From Proteobacteria bacterium ST_bin16 (GTDB lineage: Bacteria; Pseudomonadota; Gammaproteobacteria; Burkholderiales; Nitrosomonadaceae), in contig MSXT01000010.1 in assembly GCA_002083595.1 (NCBI GenBank), positions 1-62,411 on the forward strand: a stretch of DNA of 62,411 nt, read 5' to 3'. Positions 14,263-23,260 of the stretch are shown here, piece by piece. Position numbers and translations under genes: made by a program. Each line of letters starts with the position of its first letter. Position 1 is the first letter of the stretch. The notes beneath the pieces were generated by a model, which worked only from the letters and a program-made list of their open reading frames with translations, ran no database searches and was not told the origin of the DNA.

Positions 14263-15471
14263 CTAAGTCTGAATTAAAATGGCGGCTTCCTTTCTACGTC
14301 GCGACATATAACCAATTAAACCTAACCCGCCCAGCAACATCAGGTAGGTTTCTGGTTCAGGTACTGGCGGGATATAAATTGGTTTGGGGTCAAATACGGT
14401 ATCGGAAGTATACGACAGCAAAAATGCTTCATCATGCCCTTGATGATGACCATATCCAGCGATCTGTCCATTGTTATTGATGCTAAGAGCATAAAGATTA
14501 GTCCATCCGGCTGCAACGACTGGGGTCAATAACGAAAGGTCAGTCATTCCACCGTGACTGAAGATAAAAGAATGTAATTCTCCACGAGCAGTATAAGCCA
14601 CTCCCACAACTTCGCCGGAATCATTGATGTCATAGGCACGACTGTCTCTTCCACCCAAGGTACCTAGGTCAGTCATATTGATACCATTAGGACCCGTGAT
14701 AAATGCACGTGGCGCACCATCGAAATCAATGACAGAAGAATCTCCCACCACTTGCCCGGAATCGTTGATGCCATAGGCATAGCTGGCTCTTCCACCCAAG
14801 GTACCCAGGTCAGTCATGCCGATACCATTAGGGCCCGTGATAAATGCACGGGGGCCATAGGGATCAGTAGTAGAAGCAACACCCACCACTTGCCCGGAAT
14901 CGTTGATGTCATAGGCAAAGCTGTTTGTTCCACCCAATAAGGTACCTAGGTCAGTCATGCCGATACCATTAGGGCCCGTGATAAATGCATGGGTGAGACC
15001 GCTTGCAGTGGAAGAACCACCCACCACTTGCCCGGAATCGTTTATGCCATAGGCATAGCTGGCTCTTCCACCCAAGGTACCCAGATCAGTCATACCGACA
15101 CCATTAGGGCCCGTGATAAATGCACGGGCGCCATCGTAACCAGTAATGGAAGAATAGCCCACCACTTGCCCGGAATTGTTTATGCCAAATGCCTGGCTAA
15201 GCACTCCACCCAAGGTACCCAAGTCAACCATGCCGACACCATTAAGGCCCGTGATAAATGCATGCATGGTAGTGCCAGAAATAAGGCCTGCCACTTGCCC
15301 GGAATCGTTGATGTCATTTGCCTGACTATTTACCTCACCCAAGGTACCTAGTCCTATAATTGACCAGTCGGCATGCGCCATTGTAGGAAGTGGCACGGTG
15401 AAAATTACTGCAAGAAAGATTGCAACTTTTTTAAGTTTTGCAGGTTGATCGTTCATAATTATTATTCTCAT
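14263..15471 (-). CDS. HAF-repeat extracellular protein with PEP-CTERM sorting signal
   Basis: 402 residues. An N-terminal signal peptide (about residues 12-33, ending in TMAHA) is followed by six to eight HAF-type repeats. Each contains a variant of HAFITGPNGIGMTDLGTLGG and YGINDSGQVVG, a beta-propeller-like array. The C-terminus is a PEP-CTERM signal: PVPEPETYLMLLGGLGLIGY then an Arg-rich tail. PEP-CTERM proteins are processed by exosortase and exported to the surface or the extracellular matrix. The function is unknown. The repeats are nearly identical at DNA level, so copy number may vary between strains. Confidence 0.92.
   Translation of the reverse strand: MRIIIMNDQPAKLKKVAIFLAVIFTVPLPTMAHADWSIIGLGTLGEVNSQANDINDSGQVAGLISGTTMHAFITGLNGVGMVDLGTLGGVLSQAFGINNSGQVVGYSSITGYDGARAFITGPNGVGMTDLGTLGGRASYAYGINDSGQVVGGSSTASGLTHAFITGPNGIGMTDLGTLLGGTNSFAYDINDSGQVVGVASTTDPYGPRAFITGPNGIGMTDLGTLGGRASYAYGINDSGQVVGDSSVIDFDGAPRAFITGPNGINMTDLGTLGGRDSRAYDINDSGEVVGVAYTARGELHSFIFSHGGMTDLSLLTPVVAAGWTNLYALSINNNGQIAGYGHHQGHDEAFLLSYTSDTVFDPKPIYIPPVPEPETYLMLLGGLGLIGYMSRRRKEAAILIQT
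14640..15340 (-). repeat. Tandem DNA repeats within the HAF gene
   Basis: The + strand shows recurring blocks with CACTTGCCCGGAATCGTT and CCACCCAAGGTACC at about 135-141 base steps (for example the GTCAGTCAT-type positions near 14670, 14810, 14950 and 15085). Blocks differ by small in-frame changes. They code for protein repeats and are not CRISPR. Confidence 0.8.
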
Positions 15472-15595
15472 ATGATTATTTTCATGACATCAAGATATCT
15501 CCGTTTGCAGAAAACCAGGAAATTCAGACAAAATAAACACCCCCCTAGCAAGATTACGGAGAATCGGAAGTTTAATTACTTTCCTGTGAAAAATC

Positions 15596-15688
15596 TCATA
15601 CTTTTTCTCCTTTTAATGCCCGTTGCACCGAAATCCCCTTCACCACCGCATACACCGCCGGGAAAATGATCAGTGTCAAAATCGCCAC
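15596..15688 (-). pseudogene. Relic of a cusA/czcA-type gene 3' end
   Basis: Read on the minus strand, the segment gives VAILTLIIFPAVYAVVKG then ISVQRALKGEKV and a stop, matching the C-terminus of the CusA encoded at 16515 (ILTLIIFPAVYAVVKGVSIR). The tail differs, so it derives from another heavy-metal RND gene. The 304-base gap 15472-15775 otherwise holds no gene. Upstream of about 15690 the homology ends abruptly. Confidence 0.75.
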
Positions 15689-15775
15689 CGGCCACCGGGG
15701 AAACGATGCTAAGCACGACCCGCAGCGAACCTATTCGGTAATCGCGAGCATTGTCGAAGCAAACTTTTTTGCCCT

Positions 15776-16198
15776 TCACTCACGAAACGGATTCTCAATC
15801 AACAGCTCACCGACCTGCTGCCCGTGCTGCAAATCTTCTGTGTATAAGCGGGTGCAACCGGACTCAAGCGCTGCAGAGACAATCAAGGCATCGTAAAAGC
15901 TAAAGCCGCAGCGTACCTGAAGTTCGAGCCCCTGTTGATACAGTGCCAGACTTGGCGTGGTTTGCCATAAAGGAATCAAAATTTGCTCGAGAAAGCGCCG
16001 GGCATTTTCCGTACTCATCGGGGATGGCAGTTTGCGGGTCACAACGTTGAGTGTTTCCTGGATCACTTGGTAACTGATACAAGCATTGCGCGTCTCCAGC
16101 GCCTGCTGAATCAATTTTTCCGCGATTGCGCGTTTTCGATCATCGGTTTCATCGAACAGGTAGATGAAAATGTTGGTATCGATAAAATCACCGCTCAT
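15776..16198 (-). CDS. PIN-domain toxin (VapC family)
   Basis: 140 residues. The acidic active-site residues of PIN ribonucleases are visible: Asp in FIDTNIFIYLFDET at the N-terminus, Glu in QVIQETLNVV, Asp in YDALIVSAA, and Asp in LYTEDLQHG. VapC toxins cleave specific RNAs, often initiator tRNA. The start overlaps the antitoxin stop by 11 bases, as in most vapBC operons. Confidence 0.88.
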   Translation of the reverse strand: MSGDFIDTNIFIYLFDETDDRKRAIAEKLIQQALETRNACISYQVIQETLNVVTRKLPSPMSTENARRFLEQILIPLWQTTPSLALYQQGLELQVRCGFSFYDALIVSAALESGCTRLYTEDLQHGQQVGELLIENPFRE

Positions 16199-16412
16199 TC
16201 ATTTCCTCACGCGTGAATTTACGGCCGCCCGTTCGCACTTGTCCGCGCAATTCTTCGATCAATGCCATCGCCGATCCGGTTTTCTGCTCCTGTCGGACAT
16301 AATCGGTCAGCCAACGGCGAAATTGCTCGTTCAATGTGGTTTGTTCAGCACGAGCACGGGCACGGGCGGCTTCGATCAATTTGTCATCCGCGCTCAAGGT
16401 AATATTCTTCAT
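16188..16412 (-). CDS. VapB-like antitoxin (ribbon-helix-helix type)
   Basis: 74 residues. The N-terminal MKNITLSADDKLIEAARARA is a typical ribbon-helix-helix start for DNA binding, and the C-terminal part (ELRGQVRTGGRKFTREEMNE) is the likely toxin-binding tail. It precedes and overlaps the PIN toxin, and a dyad operator lies just upstream, so the pair should be autoregulated. Confidence 0.85.
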   Translation of the reverse strand: MKNITLSADDKLIEAARARARAEQTTLNEQFRRWLTDYVRQEQKTGSAMALIEELRGQVRTGGRKFTREEMNER

Positions 16413-16433
16413 CGCTATATCCTCTCAAATATT

Positions 16434-16456
16434 GTGTGCACGATTTAAGTGTACAC
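16434..16456 (-). promoter_or_regulatory. Likely VapBC operator
   Basis: Two near-identical 8-base palindromic units, GTGTGCAC (16434-16441) and GTGTACAC (16449-16456), are centred 15 bases apart and 22-44 bases before the antitoxin start. Paired dyads of this kind are the usual targets of ribbon-helix-helix antitoxins. Confidence 0.55.
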
Positions 16457-16514
16457 TATTATGTGTAATTAGATTGTAAGCGAATCGAGCAAAAATAGAG
16501 CCGCCAGCCATTCT

Positions 16515-19500
16515 TTATGCACTCGCCCGCCGTATCGAAACCCCCTTCACCACCGCATAAACCGCCGGGAAAATGATCAGCGTCAGGATCGCCGCCGACA
16601 CCATGCCGCCGACCATCGGGGCGGCGATGCGGCGCATGATTTCGGAGCCGGTGCCGACGCTGAGCATGACGGGTAGCAAACCGATGACGCTGCCGACGAT
16701 GGTCATCATGACGGGGCGGATGCGGTAGACGGCGCCTTGGATCACTGCTTCGTACAAATCGGCCAGCGTCACTTTTTCCGTCATCGCTTTGCGTTGCCGC
16801 GCGAGGGTGGTGAGCGACTGGTCGATGAAGGTCAGCATCACCATGCCGGACTCGGCGGCGATGCCGATCAGGCCGATGAAGCCAACCACGGCGGCGATGC
16901 TCAGGTTGTATTCCAGCCAGTACATCAGCCAGATGCCGCCGACCAGCGAGAACGGTATCGACAGCATGACGATCAGCGTTTCGGTCAAACGGCCAAAGTT
17001 CAGATACACCAGCAGGAACACCAGTGCGATGGTCAGCGGCACGACCAGTTTCAGTTTTTCGGTGGCGCGCTGCATATATTCGAACTGCCCGCTCCAGGTA
17101 GCGTAGTAGCCTTGCGGGAATTGCACCTGCTCGCGCACGGCTTGTTGCGCATCGGCGATGTAACCGCCGATATCGCGGTCGCGGATATCGACGAAGATGT
17201 AGGCAGACAGCAATGCATTTTCCGTGCGGATACTCGGCGGCCCTTGCATCAGCTTAATTTTCGCCAATTGACCAAGCGGAATCATTGTGCCACCCATCGC
17301 AGGTACCAGCACTTGCGTGGCGATGGCTTGCGGGTCGCTGCGCAATTCGCGCGGGTAGCGGATCGCCACATCGAAGCGCTCGCGCCCTTCCACCGTGGTG
17401 GTGATCGCTTCACCGCCGAGCGCAGCTGAGACGACTTCGAGCAAATCACCCACCGCCAAGCCATAACGCGCCAATGCCAGACGATCCGGTTCGATATCGA
17501 GATAATAGCCACCGGTGATGCGTTCGGCGTAGGCACTGGCGGTACCGGGCACAGCTCTCACCACGGCTTCGATTTGTTTCGCGATGGTTTCGATTTCACT
17601 CAGATTGCTGCCGAACACCTTGATGCCGACCGGCGTGCGGATGCCGGTCGCCAGCATGTCGATGCGGTTCTTGATCGGCATGGTCCAGGCATTCGCGACA
17701 CCGGGAATTTGCAGCGCTTGGTCCAGCTCGGCGATCAATTTATTGATCGTCATGCCGGGCCGCCATGCGCTTTCCGGTTTCAGGTTGATGATGGTTTCGG
17801 TCATTTCCAGCGGCGCCGGATCGGTGGCGGTATCGGCGCGCCCGGCTTTGCCAAATACCGATGCGACTTCCGGGAAATTCATAATGATTTTATTTTGCGT
17901 CTGCATGGTTTCTGCCGCTTTGGTCACAGAAATGCCCGGCAAGGTGACAGGCATATATAACAGCGTGCCTTCGTTCAATGCTGGCATAAACTCGGTTCCG
18001 AGCTTCATTGCTGGATAAACCGTAGCACCCAGCACACCCAGCGCGGCCACCAAAATAGACTTTTTCCAGCGCATCACCCAACTCACAACCGGCTGGTACC
18101 CGCGGATCATCCAGCGGCCGAGCGGATTATCTTCTTCATGGGGAACACGACCGCGGATCAGCAGCAGAATCAGCACCGGAACCAGCGTGATGGACAACAT
18201 TGCTGCACCCGCCATAGCAAACGTTTTGGTGTAGGCGAGCGGCTGAAACATGCGCCCTTCCTGCGCTTCCAGCGCGAACACCGGCAAAAACGAAACGGTA
18301 ATGATCAGCAGGCTGAAAAATAACGATGGACCAACTTCCTGGCATGCCGCGATGACGGCATTGACGCGCGACTCGCCCGGCCTTAAACGCGCCAGATGCT
18401 TGTGCGCATTTTCCACCATGACGATCGCGGCATCGGTCATTTCCGCAATCGCCAGCGCGATCCCGGCCAGACTCATGATATTGGAATTGATGCCCAGCTG
18501 CGCCATGGCGATGAAAGCGATCAGCACACCGATCGGCAACATGATGATCGCGACCAGCGCGCTGCGCGCATGCATCAGAAATACCGCGCACACCAGTGTC
18601 ACGATGGCGATTTGCTCGACGAACACTTCTTTCAGCGTCGCGATGGCACGATGGATCAATTCGGCTCGATTATAAACCGACGTTACCGCGACATCCGGCG
18701 GCAGTCCGGATTTGATTTGGCCGATTTTCGTTTCGAGATCGTGAATGACATCCAGCGCATTCTCGCCGTAGCGCGCCACCGCAATGCCGGAGACCGCCTC
18801 GCCTTCGCCGTTCAGTTCAGTAATGCCGCGCCGTTCACCGGGCACCAGTTCGACGCGGGCGACATCACGCAACAACACCGGTTTGCCGATATGCGCCCTG
18901 ACCACCAGATTCTCCAGGTCGCTGCTGTTACGCAGGTAGCCCCGGCCACGCACCATGTACTCCGTTTCCGCCAGTTCGATCACGCGCCCACCGACATCGC
19001 GATTACTCGCGGCGATCACTTCGGTGATGCGTTTCAATGGAATGTCATACGCTTGCAGGCGGCGCGGGTCGACCGTGATTTGGTAGGTTTTGACAAATCC
19101 GCCGACGCTGGCGACTTCCGAAACGCCGGACACGGTGGTTAATTGGTAGCGCAGGAACCAGTCTTGAACGGCACGCAATTCATCGAGGGTGCGATCCTTG
19201 GCCGTCACGACATATTGATAAATCCAACCGACACCGGTGGCATCCGGGCCAAGCGCGGAACGCACGTCGCGGGGTAGCTGGTTGGTGGCAAAATTCAGAT
19301 ATTCCAGCACGCGCGAGCGCGCCCAGTAAATATCGGTGCCATCTTCGAAAATGACATAAATGAACGAAGCGCCAAACGCCGACAAACCGCGCACCACTTT
19401 TGCGCGCGGCACCGCCAGCATGGCCGTGGTGAGCGGGTAGGTAACTTGATCTTCGACAACCTGCGGCGCTTGACCCGGATATTCGGTGTAGATGATGACC

Positions 19501-19637
19501 TGTACATCGGACAAATCGGGAATCGCATCGACCGGCATTTTCCACAGTGCGTAGATTCCCCAGCCGGCGATAAACACGGTACTCAGCAACACCAGGAAAA
19601 CATGGCGGATCGACCATTCAATGACTTTTCTCAGCAT
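16515..19637 (-). CDS. cusA: Cu(I)/Ag(I) efflux RND pump CusA
   Basis: 1040 residues, the full length of heavy-metal RND transporters (CusA/CzcA). Two sets of six membrane segments flank two large periplasmic regions; the N-terminus is IEWSIRHVFLVLLSTVFIAG. Methionines at the CusA-type metal positions are visible, in DPAPLEMTETIINLKP and NRIDMLATGIRTPVGIKVFG, pointing to monovalent copper or silver rather than Co/Zn/Cd. It sits in the inner membrane and forms a tripartite pump with CusB and CusC encoded just upstream (12-base gap to cusB). A relic of another such gene lies at 15596. Confidence 0.93.
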   Translation of the reverse strand: MLRKVIEWSIRHVFLVLLSTVFIAGWGIYALWKMPVDAIPDLSDVQVIIYTEYPGQAPQVVEDQVTYPLTTAMLAVPRAKVVRGLSAFGASFIYVIFEDGTDIYWARSRVLEYLNFATNQLPRDVRSALGPDATGVGWIYQYVVTAKDRTLDELRAVQDWFLRYQLTTVSGVSEVASVGGFVKTYQITVDPRRLQAYDIPLKRITEVIAASNRDVGGRVIELAETEYMVRGRGYLRNSSDLENLVVRAHIGKPVLLRDVARVELVPGERRGITELNGEGEAVSGIAVARYGENALDVIHDLETKIGQIKSGLPPDVAVTSVYNRAELIHRAIATLKEVFVEQIAIVTLVCAVFLMHARSALVAIIMLPIGVLIAFIAMAQLGINSNIMSLAGIALAIAEMTDAAIVMVENAHKHLARLRPGESRVNAVIAACQEVGPSLFFSLLIITVSFLPVFALEAQEGRMFQPLAYTKTFAMAGAAMLSITLVPVLILLLIRGRVPHEEDNPLGRWMIRGYQPVVSWVMRWKKSILVAALGVLGATVYPAMKLGTEFMPALNEGTLLYMPVTLPGISVTKAAETMQTQNKIIMNFPEVASVFGKAGRADTATDPAPLEMTETIINLKPESAWRPGMTINKLIAELDQALQIPGVANAWTMPIKNRIDMLATGIRTPVGIKVFGSNLSEIETIAKQIEAVVRAVPGTASAYAERITGGYYLDIEPDRLALARYGLAVGDLLEVVSAALGGEAITTTVEGRERFDVAIRYPRELRSDPQAIATQVLVPAMGGTMIPLGQLAKIKLMQGPPSIRTENALLSAYIFVDIRDRDIGGYIADAQQAVREQVQFPQGYYATWSGQFEYMQRATEKLKLVVPLTIALVFLLVYLNFGRLTETLIVMLSIPFSLVGGIWLMYWLEYNLSIAAVVGFIGLIGIAAESGMVMLTFIDQSLTTLARQRKAMTEKVTLADLYEAVIQGAVYRIRPVMMTIVGSVIGLLPVMLSVGTGSEIMRRIAAPMVGGMVSAAILTLIIFPAVYAVVKGVSIRRASA

Positions 19638-19649
19638 AACGGTGTTCCC

Positions 19650-21227
19650 TTAGTGATCGTGAAAGGTATCCGCTGGCTGGATACGCACAATGACAAACTC
19701 GCCGTCCGGTTCTTCGGCGATCTCAAAGATAACTTTTTGTCCCGGCTTGAACGATTGCAGCAATGCCGCCTCCCGGACACGAAAATCCATCGTCATCGCG
19801 GGCCACTTCAAGCTTTCGATCGGGCCATGCGCGAGTGTCATCGTCGCATGCGCGAAATCAATCGCGTCGATACGCCCTTCACCGCGATATTGCACCTGAG
19901 AGGGTGACAGAACAGCCGAACTCGCTTCGACTTCCTGCTTCTCAACCGGGTAATAGGTATTGTGGCCGAAACTATCGAGCGCGCTTTTGAAGTTGCTCTC
20001 CGCATCGATCAGGAAATTCGCCTTGACGACCACGTTTTCACCGGCTCGAAGCCCGCCCAGCACCTCGGCATAACCATCGGCATGCATGCCGAGCTTGACC
20101 GTGCGCGGCTCAAACCGCCCCGCACCCAAATCGACCAATACCATCCGCCGGGTGCCCGTATCCAGCACGGCGGAATCCGCGACGGTCAGCACTTTATGCT
20201 TGCTGTGAAACGACGCGAACTCGACTCGCGCATACATAGCAGGTTTGAGTAAACGATCGGGGTTCGGCAGCACGATGCGCACGCTCGCGGTGCGCGTTTC
20301 CGGCGTGACCGCCGGATAGATGAACGCCACTTCGCCGTTGAATATCTTGTCGGGATAGGCATCCACCCGGACTGTCACCCATTGGCCGGGATGAATCATG
20401 CCCAAGTCCTGTTCAAATACATCCGCCAATATCCACACGCTCGACAAATCAGCGAATTGGTACAACATTTCTCCCGGCATAAAGCGTTGACCCATGACCG
20501 CTTTTTTCTCCATTACCACGCCATCGGCTGGTGAGCGCAGCGTCATGTACTGCTGCACTTCTCCGGTTTGTTGCAGCCGCCGTAACTCGGCTTCGGCAAT
20601 ATTCCAATTACGCAACTTCTGCAATGCGCCATCGGCCAGCCGCTGCATCGCGGCACGTACCGCCGCATCACCCTTCACGACGGATTGCACCCCTTTGATC
20701 GCAACCAGATACTCCTGCTGCGCGGTAATCAGTTCAGGACTGTAGACATCCATCAAGGCCTCGCCTTTCTTGACCGCTTGCCCGGTGGTATTGACATGCA
20801 ACCGGTGTATCCAACCCTCAAACTTGGTCACGAAGGTGTATTGCTTGCGCTCATCGGCTTGAATCGTCGCAACCGCCCGCACGGTGCGGATCAGTTCACG
20901 CATCTGCGCCGCTTCAGTACGCACACCCAGCTTCTGCACCTTTTCCGTGCTGATGCTCACCACATTCTGTTCCGCAGACGGCTCCTTGCCTTCATTTTCA
21001 TAAACCGGCAGATAATCCATGCCCATCGAATCTTTCTTCGGCACCGGCGAAGTGTCGGGCAGCCCCATCGGATTGCGGTAATACAGCACTTTTCGTTCCC
21101 CGTTAGCGGCTTGCGGTACGGTGATTCCGGCGTCTGGCGATGATTGTGTTTTACCCCACCAGTAACCTGCGGCCAATGTGGCGGTCAGCACAATTGCAGC
21201 GCTGATTTTCCGGGCGGTAGATTGCAT
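19650..21227 (-). CDS. cusB: CusB membrane-fusion protein with fused CusF-like domain
   Basis: About 525 residues. I place the start at 21227 (MQSTARKISAA) because GGAG lies 6 bases before it; an ATG at 21239 contains that GGAG. A signal anchor is followed by a heavy-metal-binding motif (YYRNPMGLPDTSPVPKKDSM), a lipoyl/barrel-sandwich and helical hairpin (WIHRLHVNTTGQAVKKGEAL onward), and the beta-barrel. The last ~75 residues are a CusF-like domain, with the His, Trp and two Met ligands in TLAHGPIESLKWPAMTMDF. CusF is a separate chaperone in E. coli; the fusion delivers Cu(I) inside the complex. Confidence 0.92.
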   Translation of the reverse strand: MQSTARKISAAIVLTATLAAGYWWGKTQSSPDAGITVPQAANGERKVLYYRNPMGLPDTSPVPKKDSMGMDYLPVYENEGKEPSAEQNVVSISTEKVQKLGVRTEAAQMRELIRTVRAVATIQADERKQYTFVTKFEGWIHRLHVNTTGQAVKKGEALMDVYSPELITAQQEYLVAIKGVQSVVKGDAAVRAAMQRLADGALQKLRNWNIAEAELRRLQQTGEVQQYMTLRSPADGVVMEKKAVMGQRFMPGEMLYQFADLSSVWILADVFEQDLGMIHPGQWVTVRVDAYPDKIFNGEVAFIYPAVTPETRTASVRIVLPNPDRLLKPAMYARVEFASFHSKHKVLTVADSAVLDTGTRRMVLVDLGAGRFEPRTVKLGMHADGYAEVLGGLRAGENVVVKANFLIDAESNFKSALDSFGHNTYYPVEKQEVEASSAVLSPSQVQYRGEGRIDAIDFAHATMTLAHGPIESLKWPAMTMDFRVREAALLQSFKPGQKVIFEIAEEPDGEFVIVRIQPADTFHDH

Positions 21228-21251
21228 AGAAAGCTCCATGATCGGTATTCG

Positions 21252-22598
21252 TTAGTGTTGCTTCTTGCCAATCAGAAAATCGATTTCTGCCAGCGCTTTG
21301 TTGTAATTCGCGATCGCGGTAATCAGATTGGTTTCATAGTCGAATACCGTCATCTGGTTATCCAGCAAGGTCAGAAAATCAACCCGGTTTACTTGGTAGG
21401 CCGCCAGCGCCGATTCAACGGTTAGCTTGGCCTGCGGCAGAATCGCAGTCTGATAGAGTTTGACCGATTTCAGGCTTTGTTCGGCCATGGCAATCTGCTG
21501 ACGCAGTTTTGCCGCGATGTCATTACGTTGCGCCTGATACAAACTGATTGCCTGGTCGCGCATGGCTTGCGATTCCATAATACGCGGCTCGATTTTGTTG
21601 CCGCGCCATACCGGCAAGTTGACCGCCACGGTCATGCTGACCATGTCGTCACGCCGCATACTGCCCAGCGTGTTATCACGCTGGCCGTACGATACGCGCA
21701 CATCGAAATCCGGGTAGTACGCCTTGCGTGCCAGATCGGCCGATTTCTCATTGCGTGCGATCAAACTCTGTAGCGCCAGCAATTGCGGGCGTTGCGTCCA
21801 GGCTTCTTGTTGCAGTGCATCCAGCAGTAAAGGCGTTTCGTGAATTTGCAATAACACAGGCGTCGGAATATCGCCGCGCGTGCTACGCCCCAGTGCGCGG
21901 ATGAGTTCGGCTTCAAATGCCGGTAGCTCGCGCTCGAGCCCCAACAGCCTGTCCAGCATTCTCGATACTTGCGTCTGCGCTTTCAGCACATCGGCCTGAC
22001 TGCTTTCTCCAATCTGATAGCGCGCTTCGGCCATGTGCAGAAAGTGTTCCAACGTTTGCTTGTTTTTCTCAACCAGCTTGATCATTTCCAGCGTCAGCCC
22101 AAGATCAAAGTAGGCCGTTTTCAGATCGTGCACGACGCGGTTAACCGTTTCATGGTAGCCCTGCTCAATCGCTTCCGCGTCCTTGCTGGCGACTTCCTTG
22201 CGTAAACCGCGTTTACCGGGAAATGGCAAGCGCTGGGAAAGACCGATCATTTTCATCGTCATATCCTCGCGGTTAAACGGTGACGACGTCAAAGGCGCAT
22301 TGATCACGCCCGCTTCGAGCATTGGATCATCCAGCGCTTCCGCCGGTGCGATGCGCTGCCGTGCTGCTTCGCGCTCTTGATAGGCGGCCTGAATCTCGGG
22401 ATTGTTCTCCAGTGCTTCCGTAATTAAGCCGGGCAGCAACGCCGCCTGGCGACTAGTGGTTGTTGTAAGCGTTTCTGCTGCAACAGCGCGGCTCAGCATG
22501 ATTGCCTCAGCTTTACCGGCTGCCGGTTCCCGTCCCTGCGCCGCAGTTGCGACGGTGGCAGCAAGCAACGCCATCACGATCACAGCAGCGCGATTCAT
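21252..22598 (-). CDS. cusC: CusC-type outer-membrane efflux protein (TolC family)
   Basis: About 448 residues from the ATG at 22598, which has AGGAGG seven bases upstream; an in-frame ATG at 22634 is a weaker choice. A signal peptide (VIVMALLAATVATAAQG) is followed by two OEP repeats with long helices (ALENNPEIQAAYQEREAAR; later LAAYQVNRVDFLTLLDNQM), the pattern of TolC-like trimeric channels. It is the first gene of cusCBA, with 24 bases to cusB. No CusF or CusRS gene is found next to it. Confidence 0.9.
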   Translation of the reverse strand: MNRAAVIVMALLAATVATAAQGREPAAGKAEAIMLSRAVAAETLTTTTSRQAALLPGLITEALENNPEIQAAYQEREAARQRIAPAEALDDPMLEAGVINAPLTSSPFNREDMTMKMIGLSQRLPFPGKRGLRKEVASKDAEAIEQGYHETVNRVVHDLKTAYFDLGLTLEMIKLVEKNKQTLEHFLHMAEARYQIGESSQADVLKAQTQVSRMLDRLLGLERELPAFEAELIRALGRSTRGDIPTPVLLQIHETPLLLDALQQEAWTQRPQLLALQSLIARNEKSADLARKAYYPDFDVRVSYGQRDNTLGSMRRDDMVSMTVAVNLPVWRGNKIEPRIMESQAMRDQAISLYQAQRNDIAAKLRQQIAMAEQSLKSVKLYQTAILPQAKLTVESALAAYQVNRVDFLTLLDNQMTVFDYETNLITAIANYNKALAEIDFLIGKKQH

Positions 22599-22737
22599 CG
22601 CAGCCTCCTGAAGGTGTTTTGCTGTTGCTGACAAGTATTAAGAATGAATGATACGAACATGCTGGTCTCCTGGCAGGTAATCTCATCTGTTCCGCCAATC
22701 ATGGGCAGACATTAACGATAATTTGCAATATCTCATG

Positions 22738-22760
22738 GCTTGCGCGGCATTCACGCAAGC
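22738..22760. repeat. Hairpin between cusC and the upstream small gene
   Basis: GCTTGCG and CGCAAGC pair over a 9-base loop. It is near the terminator of the upstream gene and has no T-run. Confidence 0.35.
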
Positions 22761-22781
22761 ACAAAGCTCATGCAAGAAATT

Positions 22782-22814
22782 GCACTTTTTACCTGACACT
22801 CAGGCAAAAAGTGC
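22782..22814 (-). terminator. Terminator of the small His/Cys-rich gene
   Basis: GCACTTTTT (22782-22790) pairs with AAAAAGTGC (22806-22814). On the minus strand the hairpin begins at the stop codon of the gene at 22814 and the T-run is inside the right arm. It separates this gene from cusCBA. Confidence 0.6.
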
Positions 22815-23203
22815 TAAAGGGAGATTACTACCGGAGGACGTTGCGGGTGTTCCGGCACAAACGAGACAAAGCCGGAATCAAATGAAGCGATGGTGGAAGT
22901 ATCGGTAATTGGCATGGATACGGCAGTACCCGGAAGCACCGGTGTATGACTGTATGCATCGCAGGAAGTATCGTCGCACGGCAAGCTGGCTAATACATGT
23001 CCGGCATGCTCGCTGGTATTATCGGCTATTTGCTTATGGCAACCATCATGATGGTGATTGTCGATGGCGATCGCTGATTTGTCATGCGTAGCGGTGAAGT
23101 TTTTTTCCTGTGCACAGACTGACAAAATAGCCGCTGCAGCGCCTTGCAACGGGAGCCACAGCATGAAAAAAACCAATAACCATTTGTAGCGATGTGCTTT
23201 CAT
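22814..23203 (-). CDS. Small secreted His/Cys-rich protein upstream of cusCBA
   Basis: About 129 residues, starting at the ATG 23203 (MKAHRYKWLLVFFMLWLPLQ). A clear signal peptide ends near GAAAA. The mature part is rich in His, Cys and Asp (DNHHHDGCHKQ, DDTSCDAYSH), which suggests periplasmic metal binding. Small proteins like this are common beside heavy-metal RND operons in beta-proteobacteria, but no tested function is known to me. It has its own terminator and may have its own promoter. Confidence 0.65.
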   Translation of the reverse strand: MKAHRYKWLLVFFMLWLPLQGAAAAILSVCAQEKNFTATHDKSAIAIDNHHHDGCHKQIADNTSEHAGHVLASLPCDDTSCDAYSHTPVLPGTAVSMPITDTSTIASFDSGFVSFVPEHPQRPPVVISL

Positions 23204-23260
23204 GTCTTTTATTATAAACAATTTTCAGGTTTGACCAATCAAATCCAAGAAATTACTTAT

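Noticed and set aside
14640..15340. CRISPR-like periodic repeats
   Set aside because: The repeats are ~135-141 bases apart, in frame and code for HAF protein repeats; no short direct repeats with unique spacers and no cas genes.
16737..17429. 230-codon + strand open frame opposite cusA
   Set aside because: Same shadow effect from biased codon use in cusA; no family features.
18396..19142. Long + strand open frame (248 codons) opposite cusA
   Set aside because: It is antisense to conserved CusA sequence, has no ribosome site and its translation is His/Arg/Asp-rich low-complexity, typical of a shadow frame.
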